This document shows, in pieces, positions 19,342-29,579 of a stretch of 64,000 bases of DNA; position 1 is the stretch's first letter; each line of letters opens with the position of its first letter. The stretch lies in NCBI GenBank assembly GCA_013912105.1, contig JACERY010000001.1, positions 1-64,000 of the forward strand. The letters run 5' to 3'. Origin of the DNA: Acidimicrobiales bacterium. GTDB lineage: Bacteria > Actinomycetota > Acidimicrobiia > Acidimicrobiales > UBA8592. Position numbers and translations under genes: made by a program. The notes beneath the pieces are model-generated. The model saw nothing but the letters and a program-made list of their open reading frames with translations. It was not told where the DNA came from and did not search any database.

Positions 19342-20910
19342 CTAGTCAGGTAAATTAACGATGGAGCATTCTGTGACACCGTCAGTGTTGATGAGTTTCT
19401 CACCTATAGCTTGAGGTACGGGGTTCTGAGTGGAAATAACCATCAATGCACCCAAACCATCTTTACTTCGCCCTACATTCATATCAGCTATGTTTATGCC
19501 GTTTTCTCCGAGAATTGTTCCAACTTCACCAATTACTCCAGGACGGTCATCGTTTCTTAAAACAATCATATGCTCACTTGGCGGAACATCAACAGTATGA
19601 TCATCCACCATCACGATTCTATGATCACCTCTCAATCCGATGACTGTTCCAGCAATTGAGTGACCTCCACCTTCTATTTTTATTGTGTTTAAATAGTCAA
19701 AAGCTGTTGTAGTGTTTCTAGATTCGATAACTACTCCTTGTTCTTTTGCCACGTTAAGTGCATTTACAAACGAAACTGCCTGTTCTTGACTAGCTAAAAG
19801 ACCTTTTACTGCCGAAAGTTCAGTAATCTTATTGTCATAGCCGCCTATCTCTCCGGCGAATTCTATTTTAATAGCCCTGGGAAGTGTTTGACATAGGCCA
19901 GCGAATAATGCACCTAGCTTTTCGGCTAATGGAAGAAATGGTCGAACAGTTTCAGTAGCATCAGATGCAGAGACATTCACTGCGAACGGAACAAACCTCC
20001 CTTGTAAAGCTAAGTCAACCTGTTCGGCTATCGTAATGCCTGCTTTCTCTTGAGCTTCTTTAGTGCTAGCGCCTAGATGTGGGGTAACAACGACGTTGGG
20101 GTGTCCGAAAAGAGGTGACTTAGTTGTAGGTTCGGTTTCAAATACATCCAAAGCAGCACCGGCGACCTGCCCAGACCTAATGGCTGTATCAAGGTCTGAC
20201 TCATTTATGATCCCGCCTCTAGCAACATTTACTATCCGAAGGTTAGGTTTTGCGTACGCTAGTGTTTCCTTTGAAATAAGGTCTACAGTTTCAGGTGTCT
20301 TTGCAACATGTATAGTCACGAAGTCAGAAATTTCCATTAGTTCTTTTAAAGTTAGAAGATCAACGGAGAGTTGCTTTGCCCTTTCCGGTTCCACAAAAGG
20401 GTCATAAGCAACTAACTTCATTCCAAATGAAAGAGCACGTTGTGCTACAAGTTTCCCTATTCGTCCTAGTCCAATAATGCCAAGTGTTTTGTCTGCAAGT
20501 TCAACCCCAGTCCATTTGCTTCTTTCCCATCTACCATTTCGGAGTGCTTCATCAGCTGGTGGAATATTTCGTGCTTGGCTGAGGAGTAACGCCATAGTAT
20601 GTTCTGCAGCTGAGAGGATGTTTGACTTTGGAGCATTGACTACCATAACTCCTTGGTCGGTAGCTGCTTCTACGTCGACATTATCTAACCCGATTCCAGC
20701 TCTCCCTACGACTAGAAGATCTTTTCCTTTGGAAATTATTTCTTTCGTAATTGTTGTGGCTGACCGAACAATAACTGCGTGAGCTGTTTCAATTGCCTTT
20801 ATTAGTTCTGCTTCAGAAAGGTCGAGTTGAATATCTACTTCGTAACCTGAATTCTCCAAAAGCTCTATTCCAGATTGTGCTATTTTCTCGGTAACAAGAA
20901 CTCGAAACAT
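19342..20910 (-). CDS. serA: D-3-phosphoglycerate dehydrogenase, long ACT-domain form
   Basis: VVGRAGIGLDNVDVEAAT, LGIIGLGRIGKLVAQRA, VNVARGGIINE, TPHLGASTKEAQEKAG; C-terminal ACT domain. Confidence 0.95.
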   Translation of the reverse strand: MFRVLVTEKIAQSGIELLENSGYEVDIQLDLSEAELIKAIETAHAVIVRSATTITKEIISKGKDLLVVGRAGIGLDNVDVEAATDQGVMVVNAPKSNILSAAEHTMALLLSQARNIPPADEALRNGRWERSKWTGVELADKTLGIIGLGRIGKLVAQRALSFGMKLVAYDPFVEPERAKQLSVDLLTLKELMEISDFVTIHVAKTPETVDLISKETLAYAKPNLRIVNVARGGIINESDLDTAIRSGQVAGAALDVFETEPTTKSPLFGHPNVVVTPHLGASTKEAQEKAGITIAEQVDLALQGRFVPFAVNVSASDATETVRPFLPLAEKLGALFAGLCQTLPRAIKIEFAGEIGGYDNKITELSAVKGLLASQEQAVSFVNALNVAKEQGVVIESRNTTTAFDYLNTIKIEGGGHSIAGTVIGLRGDHRIVMVDDHTVDVPPSEHMIVLRNDDRPGVIGEVGTILGENGINIADMNVGRSKDGLGALMVISTQNPVPQAIGEKLINTDGVTECSIVNLPD

Positions 20911-21031
20911 GTATCTAATCTAGATCTTCTTTGCGCAGAAACGAACGCATAACTAAAAGTATAGATCTATTTAACAGGTAGCGAATCTAACTCGGGGCGC
21001 TAATATCAAACTATTAGAAGAAGGGATAACT

Positions 21032-22213
21032 GTGACTGATTTAGATTTCAAAGGCTTTGATTGTGATCATCATTATTATGAAGCCGAAGATGCCTTCACT
21101 CGCCATTTGGATCCCCTCATGGCCACAAGGGCAATGCAATGGGTTTCGGTGAATGAGAAAAAACGGCTTATGGTAGGAGGTCAGATCAACCGATTTATTC
21201 CAAATCCAACTTTTGACCCGGTAGCAAAACCCGGTTGTCTAGACGATTATTTTCGAGGGAAAATTTCAGTAACCGATATTCGAGATGCTTTTGGTGAGTT
21301 AGAACCGATTTCGGCAAGGCCTGAATATCGAAATAAAGATTCGAGAATTGCATTACTTGATGAGCAAAGATTGGAAGGTTGCTTCCTTTTCCCAACTTTA
21401 GGTGTGGGGATGGAGTCAGCGTTAGAACAAGATTTACCAGCTTTGCAGGCTGCGTTTACTGCCTTTAATAGATGGCTGGCCGAAGACTGGGGATTCAGCT
21501 ACCAAGAACGTTTATTTGGGGCAGCTTATATAACTCTTTCGAATGTGAATCACGCAATTAGCGAACTTGAATTTGCGCTTGATAACGATGCCCGCTTGAT
21601 TAATCTTCGAGCATCGGCCGTGACCACAGCAGAAGGCCAAAAAAATCCGGGAGATCCTTGTTTTGATGATTTCTGGGAACGAGTCAACAACTCTGGCATA
21701 ACTGTAGCTTTTCATGCTGGTGATGCTGCATACAATTTTCTCTTCGGCCACTGGGGTTTATCAACAGAATTTGAGGCTTTCCGGTATGACCCGCTGAAGC
21801 GGTTGCTTAACTACTCAAATATTGCTGACACAGTAGCGGCACTTATCAGTAGCGGACTTTTTAGTCGGTTCCCGAACATCCGAGTGTGCACAATTGAAAA
21901 CGGGTCTGATTGGGTTAGTGGACTCATAAAAAGATTTTCTAAAGCGTATAAGCAAGCTAGCTATGCATTTGCGGAAAACCCTATTGAGACATTCCAGAAA
22001 CATATCTGGGTTGCGCCGTACTATGAAGATGACCTAGCTGAACTTAGGGAGTTAATTGGAGTTGAACATATTCTGTTCGGATCTGACTACCCCCATGCAG
22101 AAGGTCTAGCTGTTCCTATGGACTTCGCAAATGATTTGCATGGGTTTTCAGACGAGGAAATCAAGAAAATTATGAGCAGTAACGGCAAACAGCTCATTAC
22201 TCCTAGCCGGTAA
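21032..22213 (+). CDS. Amidohydrolase-family metal-dependent hydrolase
   Basis: GFDCDHHYYE, FHAGD, ILFGSDYPHAEG. Confidence 0.85.
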   Translation: MTDLDFKGFDCDHHYYEAEDAFTRHLDPLMATRAMQWVSVNEKKRLMVGGQINRFIPNPTFDPVAKPGCLDDYFRGKISVTDIRDAFGELEPISARPEYRNKDSRIALLDEQRLEGCFLFPTLGVGMESALEQDLPALQAAFTAFNRWLAEDWGFSYQERLFGAAYITLSNVNHAISELEFALDNDARLINLRASAVTTAEGQKNPGDPCFDDFWERVNNSGITVAFHAGDAAYNFLFGHWGLSTEFEAFRYDPLKRLLNYSNIADTVAALISSGLFSRFPNIRVCTIENGSDWVSGLIKRFSKAYKQASYAFAENPIETFQKHIWVAPYYEDDLAELRELIGVEHILFGSDYPHAEGLAVPMDFANDLHGFSDEEIKKIMSSNGKQLITPSR

Positions 22214-22219
22214 GTCTAA

Positions 22220-23029
22220 ATGGCGTTGCACGACGATGTGGCTTTAAAGAGCCTTGGTGATGGGTTCTTCTCAGTTAATATAGTTGACAATTATTGGATT
22301 ATCGCAGGCCCTAATGGAGGGTATTTAGGTGCGATACTCGCAGCTGCTGGCGATATTCATCTATCTGGAAATGGGCGTCAGCTACGTAGCATCACTTTGC
22401 ATTTTTTAAAGCCACCAACAATTGGAGAGGTGAAAGTACATGTTCAAACTCTACGAAGTGGAAAATCAGTAGATTTTCTACGATTAGAGATGGAACAAAA
22501 CGAAGTTCCTGTTCTAATCGCAACGGGAGTTTGGGCTTTAGGAAGCGAAATACTTAACCAACCAAGATTACTAATGCCAAATGTTCCCGACCCTTATTCA
22601 TGTCCTCCAGCAATACGTTTAACTGAGACGCCTACTCGACTTCATGAACAGTGGGACATACGCTCTGTGCAGACAGATATCAGCGGAGGGGGCAAGCATG
22701 CTGATGAGACTGTAGGCCCAGAGTTGACTTGGTGGATTCGACCTATTGAAACGACTCCCATGTCCTCACCATTAGTTGTTGCAATGTCTGATGCTCTTCC
22801 CCCACCTATTTTCGTTTCCTCCCCTGAACTTAGACTTGTACCCACGATTGATCTAACAGTCCATATTCGCACTGATTTAAATTCCCTTGTCTGGGATTCT
22901 GATTCTTGGGTTCTTGCTAAATTCTCAACAAAGCACGCCTCGGAAGGTTTCTTAGAAGAAGACGGATTCTTATGGGATCAAAATGGTTATTTGTTGGGAA
23001 TGAGTCGCCAGTTAGCAATAGCGCGTTAA
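22220..23029 (+). CDS. Acyl-CoA thioesterase-like (double hotdog) protein
   Basis: GPNGGYLGAILAAA, LRSITLHFLKPPTIGEVKVHVQTLRSGKSVDF. Confidence 0.75.
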   Translation: MALHDDVALKSLGDGFFSVNIVDNYWIIAGPNGGYLGAILAAAGDIHLSGNGRQLRSITLHFLKPPTIGEVKVHVQTLRSGKSVDFLRLEMEQNEVPVLIATGVWALGSEILNQPRLLMPNVPDPYSCPPAIRLTETPTRLHEQWDIRSVQTDISGGGKHADETVGPELTWWIRPIETTPMSSPLVVAMSDALPPPIFVSSPELRLVPTIDLTVHIRTDLNSLVWDSDSWVLAKFSTKHASEGFLEEDGFLWDQNGYLLGMSRQLAIAR

Positions 23030-23035
23030 CAAAAG

Positions 23036-24958
23036 TTACTGGATAGATACTTTTACGATGGTATCTGGTGATTGAAAATCAAAGATCTGCGAAAAGAACG
23101 AGTATTCAGCTTCTAATGCAGCAATGATATTCTCTGCTTTTCTGAACCCATGCCCCTCTCCTTCAAATAATAGATACGAGTGCCTGATACCATTTTCTTT
23201 TAACGAATCCACTACTAGTTCAGCTTGATTTGGTGGGACTACCGCATCTTCAGAGCCTTGCAAAATAATCATAGGGCTCGTGAATTTTTCTGTGTGGTTT
23301 ATAGGTGACCTATTAAAGTATTTTTCTTTTTGCTGGGGATATTCGCCTATAAGTCGGTCGAGATATCTCGATTCAAATTTATGAGTGTCCCTAGCTAAGA
23401 TTTCTAAATCTGCTACTCCATATCTACTAGCTCCAGCTGAGAAATCTTGATAGAAAGCTAAAGCAGCAAGAACTGTGAACCCTCCAGCGCTTCCACCTTT
23501 TATAGCTATCTTTTCTGGATTTACTATCCCTTCGCTAATAAGGTAACGGGCTGCTGCCACACAATCTGCCACATCTACTTCCCCCCATTGCCCATTGAGG
23601 TCTTCCATAAACTTACGGCCATAGCCGGTGCTACCCCGGTAATCAACATCGGCTACTGCCCAACCCCGGCTGGTCCAATAGCGTAAAGCCATAGACAATT
23701 CATTCCGTGATGAACCAGTTGGCCCACCATGGGCTAGTACCAATAACGGCGGTTTATCTTTAGGTGGACCCTTTACCAAAGGATGAGCTGGGCTGTAGAA
23801 CCGAACATACGCATAATTATCGTCAAGCGTAGGAAAACGAAGCAACCTAGGTGGCGTAAAGTATCCATCATCAAGAAGGTGAGGTTTTGGGCTTTGGATG
23901 ATCTCCTCAAGCTCTGAAAATTTAACTATCGAAGGACCTGTTTTATGATTTGCTGCAAGAACAATTGTTTCATCATCAGCGTTCAGTCTTAATTGATGGA
24001 TAACTGACCATTGAATCTTTTTTGTTCCCAAGCTTGTTGCTATCGAAGTCGATCCATTCGGTTCGGTGATTGCAGCAACAGCGGTTCCATCTGACCTGAT
24101 AGCGTACCTTGATTGATCTAGAACCCATAAAGGCCTGGAGATATCGAACTCTCCTCCGATAACTAAATCATTTTTTTGATCATTAAATCTGTAAAGATTA
24201 GACCAACCTGAGCGATCACTGAGGTAGAAGAGTTCAGTTGATGGCGACCATTCAGGTTGAGAAATTGACTCGGTTTCACCACCGGCGATTTTTTTTCCTT
24301 TTATAACTTTCCCGTCATTTAATTGACCAACCCAAAGCTCAGTTCCCCACCAAGGCATCGAAGGGTGATTCCATTGAACCCAGGCGAGGAATTCTCCGTC
24401 TGGAGATGGGCGTGGGAATGCATAAAAGTCCGCGCCGGCGACAAGTTCAAAAATATTCATACTTCCATCTGTTGCTATTGCTACTAATTGATTATCTGGC
24501 TCTATTGGGAAATCCTCACGTAGATAGTGGATCTCTCGTACGCAAATACACCATAAGCCATCCGGAGTAATGCGACCATCAGCAAACCGCCATTCTTCCC
24601 CATCTGGGGGTTCCGGAGTGAGAATAACAGGAGGGCTGCCTTCACTTTTTTTTCTGACTCTTTGATCGTCAAATTCTACATAGAATAAAGATGAACGATG
24701 AGTCCACCATGCTCCACCACCGTATTCGTGAACTCGTGATCGAACATTGGAACCTTCTGGCGTTATTTCTTTTGGAGTTTCACCATTCTTTTGAGAAATT
24801 ATAGCAACGCGACCGCCTTCGTCAGGTCTAGATTCAGACCACCAAATATTTGAATTATCAGTTTTAATCTCGGTGATGCTTGCGACACCTTCAACTAATG
24901 AAGAAGCAGTAATTGGAGAATCCCAACTTCCATAAGGCTTCATATATTTAGCCTCCAT
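23036..24958 (-). CDS. S9-family prolyl oligopeptidase-like peptidase
   Basis: GGSAGGFTVLAAL nucleophile elbow, VLAHGGPT, LLFEGEGHGFR; N-terminal propeller. Confidence 0.9.
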   Translation of the reverse strand: MEAKYMKPYGSWDSPITASSLVEGVASITEIKTDNSNIWWSESRPDEGGRVAIISQKNGETPKEITPEGSNVRSRVHEYGGGAWWTHRSSLFYVEFDDQRVRKKSEGSPPVILTPEPPDGEEWRFADGRITPDGLWCICVREIHYLREDFPIEPDNQLVAIATDGSMNIFELVAGADFYAFPRPSPDGEFLAWVQWNHPSMPWWGTELWVGQLNDGKVIKGKKIAGGETESISQPEWSPSTELFYLSDRSGWSNLYRFNDQKNDLVIGGEFDISRPLWVLDQSRYAIRSDGTAVAAITEPNGSTSIATSLGTKKIQWSVIHQLRLNADDETIVLAANHKTGPSIVKFSELEEIIQSPKPHLLDDGYFTPPRLLRFPTLDDNYAYVRFYSPAHPLVKGPPKDKPPLLVLAHGGPTGSSRNELSMALRYWTSRGWAVADVDYRGSTGYGRKFMEDLNGQWGEVDVADCVAAARYLISEGIVNPEKIAIKGGSAGGFTVLAALAFYQDFSAGASRYGVADLEILARDTHKFESRYLDRLIGEYPQQKEKYFNRSPINHTEKFTSPMIILQGSEDAVVPPNQAELVVDSLKENGIRHSYLLFEGEGHGFRKAENIIAALEAEYSFFSQIFDFQSPDTIVKVSIQ

Positions 24959-24962
24959 AATG

Positions 24963-26162
24963 TTAAGAAAGTAGGTTTGCTATACGTTCAATTCCTTCAG
25001 TCAAATCTTCATCACTTAAAGCAAAGGAAAGCCTTGCGTAACCTGGAGACCCAAAGGCTTCACCGGGGACAACTGCGACATGTATCTCATCTAAAAAAAT
25101 CTGCGCGAGGTCAACAGTGCTTTCAACTATCTTTCCAGCTACTTTTGCGCCCAAAATATCTTTAAAATTTGGAAACGCGTAGAATGCCCCTTGTGGCTCG
25201 ATCAATGAAACGCCATCTATTCCTTTGAGCATCGTAAACATTAGTTCTCTTCTTCTGTCGAATGCCACTCTCATCTCTTCAACTGCTTCTAAAGAGCCAG
25301 ATATAGCAGCGATAGCAGCTTTTTGACTGATATTTGCAACATTAGATGTTTGGTGCGATTGAAGAGTTGAAGAGGCTTTCGCTATGTCCTTTGGCGCTAT
25401 TATCCAACCAACTCTCCATCCGGTCATAGCAAAAGTTTTAGCTACCCCATTTAATATCACTGTTTTATCTGCACATTCTGGAACGAGTTGAGGTAATGAG
25501 TAGTGAGTATTTGAGCCATAGACTAAGTGCTCATAGATCTCATCAGTAATTATCCAAATATTATTCGCTGATGCCCATTCCCCAATAGCTTCTATCTCCT
25601 CTTTCGGGTAGACAGCGCCAGTTGGGTTGGATGGCGAAACAAAAATAAGAGCTTTGGTTCTTTCCGTAAGCGAAGCATTTAATTGGTCTACTGAAACACG
25701 AAACCCTGTTTCTTCTGATGTTGGGAGGACAGTGGTCGTAGCGCCTGCAAGGGCTATTGGCTCTGGGTATGTCGTCCAATACGGTGAAGGAAGAAGAACT
25801 TCATCTCCTGCATTGAGAAGAACTTGCATGCAATTATAAACAGCGTGCTTTCCACCGTTTGTAATGACTACTTGGTCGGGTGAAATTTGCACTCCAGAGT
25901 CACGGAGAGTCTTTTCTGCTATAGCTTCTTTCAGTTCTGGCAAACCTCCTGCTGGACTATAACGGTGACTTGATACTTCTGAGCAAGCTTTAATCGCTGC
26001 TTCAACAATATGTGGCGGAGTTGGAAAATCTGGTTCTCCAGCCCCGAACCCAATTACGGGAGCGCCCGCAGCTTTAAGTTCCTTTGCTTTCGAAGTGACA
26101 GCCAAGGTTGCTGATGGAGCTATAGCTCCAACTCTTTTCGAAATCCGAGACTTTTCTGACAC
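24963..26162 (-). CDS. Aspartate/PLP-dependent class I aminotransferase
   Basis: [37 protein letters not shown]. Confidence 0.92.
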   Translation of the reverse strand: MSEKSRISKRVGAIAPSATLAVTSKAKELKAAGAPVIGFGAGEPDFPTPPHIVEAAIKACSEVSSHRYSPAGGLPELKEAIAEKTLRDSGVQISPDQVVITNGGKHAVYNCMQVLLNAGDEVLLPSPYWTTYPEPIALAGATTTVLPTSEETGFRVSVDQLNASLTERTKALIFVSPSNPTGAVYPKEEIEAIGEWASANNIWIITDEIYEHLVYGSNTHYSLPQLVPECADKTVILNGVAKTFAMTGWRVGWIIAPKDIAKASSTLQSHQTSNVANISQKAAIAAISGSLEAVEEMRVAFDRRRELMFTMLKGIDGVSLIEPQGAFYAFPNFKDILGAKVAGKIVESTVDLAQIFLDEIHVAVVPGEAFGSPGYARLSFALSDEDLTEGIERIANLLS

Positions 26163-26277
26163 TAATTCCTCCTACTAGGACTAACTTCAATGATGGCTCA
26201 ATTACATAAAGATTACAGATTATTTAATTTCTATCTGCCTTCGCCACTTAACGTCTTGAAAAGAGTAGTTTTTTTAT

Positions 26278-27402
26278 GTGGCTTTAGTTGAAAACTTTAC
26301 AATACCTAAGAATTTACTTCCCTCTGATGGGCGCTTTGGAAGTGGCCCTTCTCTGGTCCGACCTGATGCAGTTGATGCATTGGCTGAGCTATCTAAAACA
26401 TATTTAGGAACCAGCCATCGACAAGACCCAGTGAAAAATATGGTTGGGCGACTTCGGAACGGGCTAAGTCAACTTTTTTCTCTCCCTGAAGATTGGGAAA
26501 TTATTCTCGGAAATGGTGGGAGTACTCTTTTCTGGGATGCAGCAACTTTTGGTTTAATTGAAGATTTAAGTCAACACTTAGTCTTCGGTGAATTCTCATC
26601 TAAGTTCGCGCAAGCAGTAACTCAAGCTCCTCATCTGGGGAATCCAGAAATTATAGAATCAAAAACTGGCAGCGCACCCTCTATGGAGCTATCAAATGCT
26701 GATACCTATGCTCTAACCCATAATGAAACCTCCACAGGAGTATCAATTCCGATTACTCGCCTAACATCAGAAACAGATGCTCTAGTACTTGTTGATGCTA
26801 CTTCTGCAGCTGGGGGTATTAAGTGGGAACCTTCAGAGACTGATTGCTACTATTTCGCTCCACAAAAATGCTTTGGGAGTGATGGGGGTTTATGGATAGC
26901 TGCATGCTCCCCAGCTGCTGTGAACAGAATACAAAAAATCTCTTCATCGAACCGTTGGGTACCGGCAGGTTTGGATCTAAATATTGCACTGGAAAATAGT
27001 CGAAAAAACCAGACATACAATACGCCAGCTTTGGCAACTATTTTTCTTACAGTTCATCAAATTGAATGGATGAATGAGAATGGCGGCTTGGAATGGTCTA
27101 CTGAACGTTCTAAACGTTCTTCATCACATATTTATAACTGGGCTGAACAGCACGAGCATGCACAACCGTTCGTAAATCAAATTGAACTTCGAAGCCCAGT
27201 TGTCACAACCATTGACCTCTCACACGAGATTAACGCCGACACGGTAATTGATATTTGTCAACAAAATGGAATTCTTGATATTGCTGGCTACAGGAAACTC
27301 GGTCGTAACCAACTTCGTATTGCTACATTCCCGGCAATTGAACTTGATGACATCCATGCGTTAACTAAAAGCCTTGACTACGTGATAGGGCATCTACTCT
27401 GA
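26278..27402 (+). CDS. serC: Phosphoserine aminotransferase (mycobacterial type)
   Basis: LLPSDGRFGSGPSLVRPD, GTSHRQDPVKNMVG, YYFAPQKCFGSDGGLW. Confidence 0.92.
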   Translation: MALVENFTIPKNLLPSDGRFGSGPSLVRPDAVDALAELSKTYLGTSHRQDPVKNMVGRLRNGLSQLFSLPEDWEIILGNGGSTLFWDAATFGLIEDLSQHLVFGEFSSKFAQAVTQAPHLGNPEIIESKTGSAPSMELSNADTYALTHNETSTGVSIPITRLTSETDALVLVDATSAAGGIKWEPSETDCYYFAPQKCFGSDGGLWIAACSPAAVNRIQKISSSNRWVPAGLDLNIALENSRKNQTYNTPALATIFLTVHQIEWMNENGGLEWSTERSKRSSSHIYNWAEQHEHAQPFVNQIELRSPVVTTIDLSHEINADTVIDICQQNGILDIAGYRKLGRNQLRIATFPAIELDDIHALTKSLDYVIGHLL

Positions 27403-27944
27403 ATACCACTGGAAAATTACTCGTTGCTAGCCCACTAATGGGGGACGGAAATTTCGAGCGTGCTGTTGTATTTATGATAAAGCACAGCAACGAAGGATCC
27501 GTCGGACTGGTTTTAAATCAACCCACCCATCATCATCTCAGTTCACTTATCCCAGAATGGGAAGGTCAAATTTTTGAGGACTCCACAGTATTTCGTGGGG
27601 GGCCAGTTGAACTAGACTCGTCCTTAGGTTTAGGACGTTTTGTTGGCGACCTTAATGATAATCAAACATTTATCATTGCTAATGTCGGGGTCATTGATCT
27701 AGCCCTACCTCCCCAAGAGATTCCAGAAAACCTTGTTAATTTTCGACCTTATATAGGCTTTTCTGGTTGGAGCCCTATGCAACTAGAAGCAGAGTTAGCT
27801 GCAAATGCATGGTTTGTTGTGGATGCAGACCCTCAAGATATCTTTAGAGAAGAAACTGAAGATCTCTGGTCTTTGGTTCTCCGAAGACAAAAGGGACCTA
27901 TGAGTTGGCTCTCAAATTACCCGCCTGACCCACGGGTTAATTAA
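27399..27944 (+). CDS. YqgE/AlgH family (DUF179) protein
   Basis: GKLLVASPLMGDGNFERAVVFMIKHSNEGSVGLVLNQPT; start extended to CTG 27399 overlapping the serC TGA, since GKLLVASP is the conserved N-terminus. Confidence 0.85.
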   Translation: MNTTGKLLVASPLMGDGNFERAVVFMIKHSNEGSVGLVLNQPTHHHLSSLIPEWEGQIFEDSTVFRGGPVELDSSLGLGRFVGDLNDNQTFIIANVGVIDLALPPQEIPENLVNFRPYIGFSGWSPMQLEAELAANAWFVVDADPQDIFREETEDLWSLVLRRQKGPMSWLSNYPPDPRVN

Positions 27945-27964
27945 CACATATTTCCAGACAATAC

Positions 27965-29176
27965 TTACTTTCGTATTCCTTTAGGGAATTTACCTAATGT
28001 ATGTGCATGTACAGACCCTGCAAGTGAAACATCAATCAAACCCGAGGTTCCTGTCGCCCATAAACCCATCGTAAAAATAGCGGCAGTGGTGCCAGTAATA
28101 GGATCAGCGATTGCATCCCCAATAAACCAAAGCGAGTCATCTACTGACGCTAGAAGACTTCCCGCAGCTGCAGCATCATCACCAAATCCAATTCGTATGG
28201 GATTTTTCTTACGCCCATATCCAGTAATTGAGCACCAGATAGCTCCTCGTTGAACTTCTTCCTCAGCAAATAAGCCTAGACTTTCAAGCGCTCTCGGTCT
28301 TGAACTTTCTAAAATTATGTCTGCTTCACGCACAATTTTTTTTAATTGACGAATACCCTCTGGAGACTGGAAATCAACTTCTACTAATTCTTTTCCATTA
28401 TTTAATCGATTATAGAATGGGGCTTTCGTCTTTTGGCCCCTATCGGGTCGACGCAATGACTCAACTTTATATACTTTAGCTCCAGTACGTGAAAGGTACC
28501 ATCCGCAAAGTGGCCCAGCCCACATGCTTGTTAAATCAACAACAACTGGCCTTTCAAGTAAACGACCTTGCTGCTTTAAATCGCTCAGTAAATTATTCTG
28601 GTGATCTACTTCTCCAACTATTGAGACGGCCATACCAAGAAGTTCTGCTCGCTCTATTAAGTCTTGAGCGATTTTACTTGAAACTTTCTTATCGATAGTT
28701 TCCCAACTTACTTCTTCAGGTGCTACTTCAAGCCAAGCAGGGATCGTTAAAAAATCTTCTTCTCTGGGGAGATTAATTGCGATAGTTCTATCTTTTGCCT
28801 TGACTAAACGACATGAGCCTCCAGCAGAGGTAGCCCCCCATCCTTGATGCCCAAGTAGTGGCGCTCGTTCAACGATTAAGGAAAGTCCACTGGGACCCCC
28901 TATAGGTCCGCCCAGCATCCCAGATAGTTTATTTAACAACAAAACACTTGCTTCGAAACGGTGAAGCCAGCGCAAATCAAGATTTGCGAGAATTACATTT
29001 GGCGGCCCGACAAGGTTTGATAATGATTGCGTTGGCCACACCGGCCAAGTCTTATTGACTTCACTTAAACTGAGCAGACTTTCCTCATCAGTAAAACCAG
29101 TTGGGAAGTGGCATAATAACTCACTAATATGCTTATAAGCGACAGATATTGGGCTGTCTAAGTCATCCTTGAACAT
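27965..29176 (-). CDS. CoA-transferase family III (CaiB/BaiF-like)
   Basis: VVVDLTSMWAGPLCGWYLSRTGAKVYKVES, ILESSRPRALESLGL. Confidence 0.85.
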   Translation of the reverse strand: MFKDDLDSPISVAYKHISELLCHFPTGFTDEESLLSLSEVNKTWPVWPTQSLSNLVGPPNVILANLDLRWLHRFEASVLLLNKLSGMLGGPIGGPSGLSLIVERAPLLGHQGWGATSAGGSCRLVKAKDRTIAINLPREEDFLTIPAWLEVAPEEVSWETIDKKVSSKIAQDLIERAELLGMAVSIVGEVDHQNNLLSDLKQQGRLLERPVVVDLTSMWAGPLCGWYLSRTGAKVYKVESLRRPDRGQKTKAPFYNRLNNGKELVEVDFQSPEGIRQLKKIVREADIILESSRPRALESLGLFAEEEVQRGAIWCSITGYGRKKNPIRIGFGDDAAAAGSLLASVDDSLWFIGDAIADPITGTTAAIFTMGLWATGTSGLIDVSLAGSVHAHTLGKFPKGIRK

Positions 29177-29258
29177 TCCAATAGCCTAGATGAAGCGTTA
29201 ACATTGGCGGTAACCCCTCTTGTACGAAATGATAGAGGAAACATAATGGAGGTATCTC

Positions 29259-29567
29259 GTGGAAATTAAAGCAGGAAGTCGACTAAAAAGCGCTGTCTGT
29301 AATACAGAAGTGATTGCTGTGAAAGCGCCGGGAACAGATATGGATATTAGATGTGGAGGGGTACCTATGATTGACCCTTCCGAAACTGCTGTTGCTGGGC
29401 AAACACCTGATGCTGCAGCAGCAGATGGCACTCAAATGGGAAAGCGGTATGTTGATGAAGATGAAACCGTTGAGTTGTTATGCACCAAACCTGGCGATGG
29501 CTCATTAGGAATTGGGAATGCACTGTTAGCCATCAAAGAAAGCAAACCATTACCTGCGTCTGATTGA
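29259..29567 (+). CDS. Small conserved-looking protein of unknown function
   Basis: 102-aa ORF starting GTG, three Cys (AVCNTEV, IRCGGVPM, LLCTKPGDGSL); immediately upstream of acyl-CoA ligase. Confidence 0.7.
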   Translation: MEIKAGSRLKSAVCNTEVIAVKAPGTDMDIRCGGVPMIDPSETAVAGQTPDAAAADGTQMGKRYVDEDETVELLCTKPGDGSLGIGNALLAIKESKPLPASD

Positions 29568-29579
29568 GGACTTAGATCT

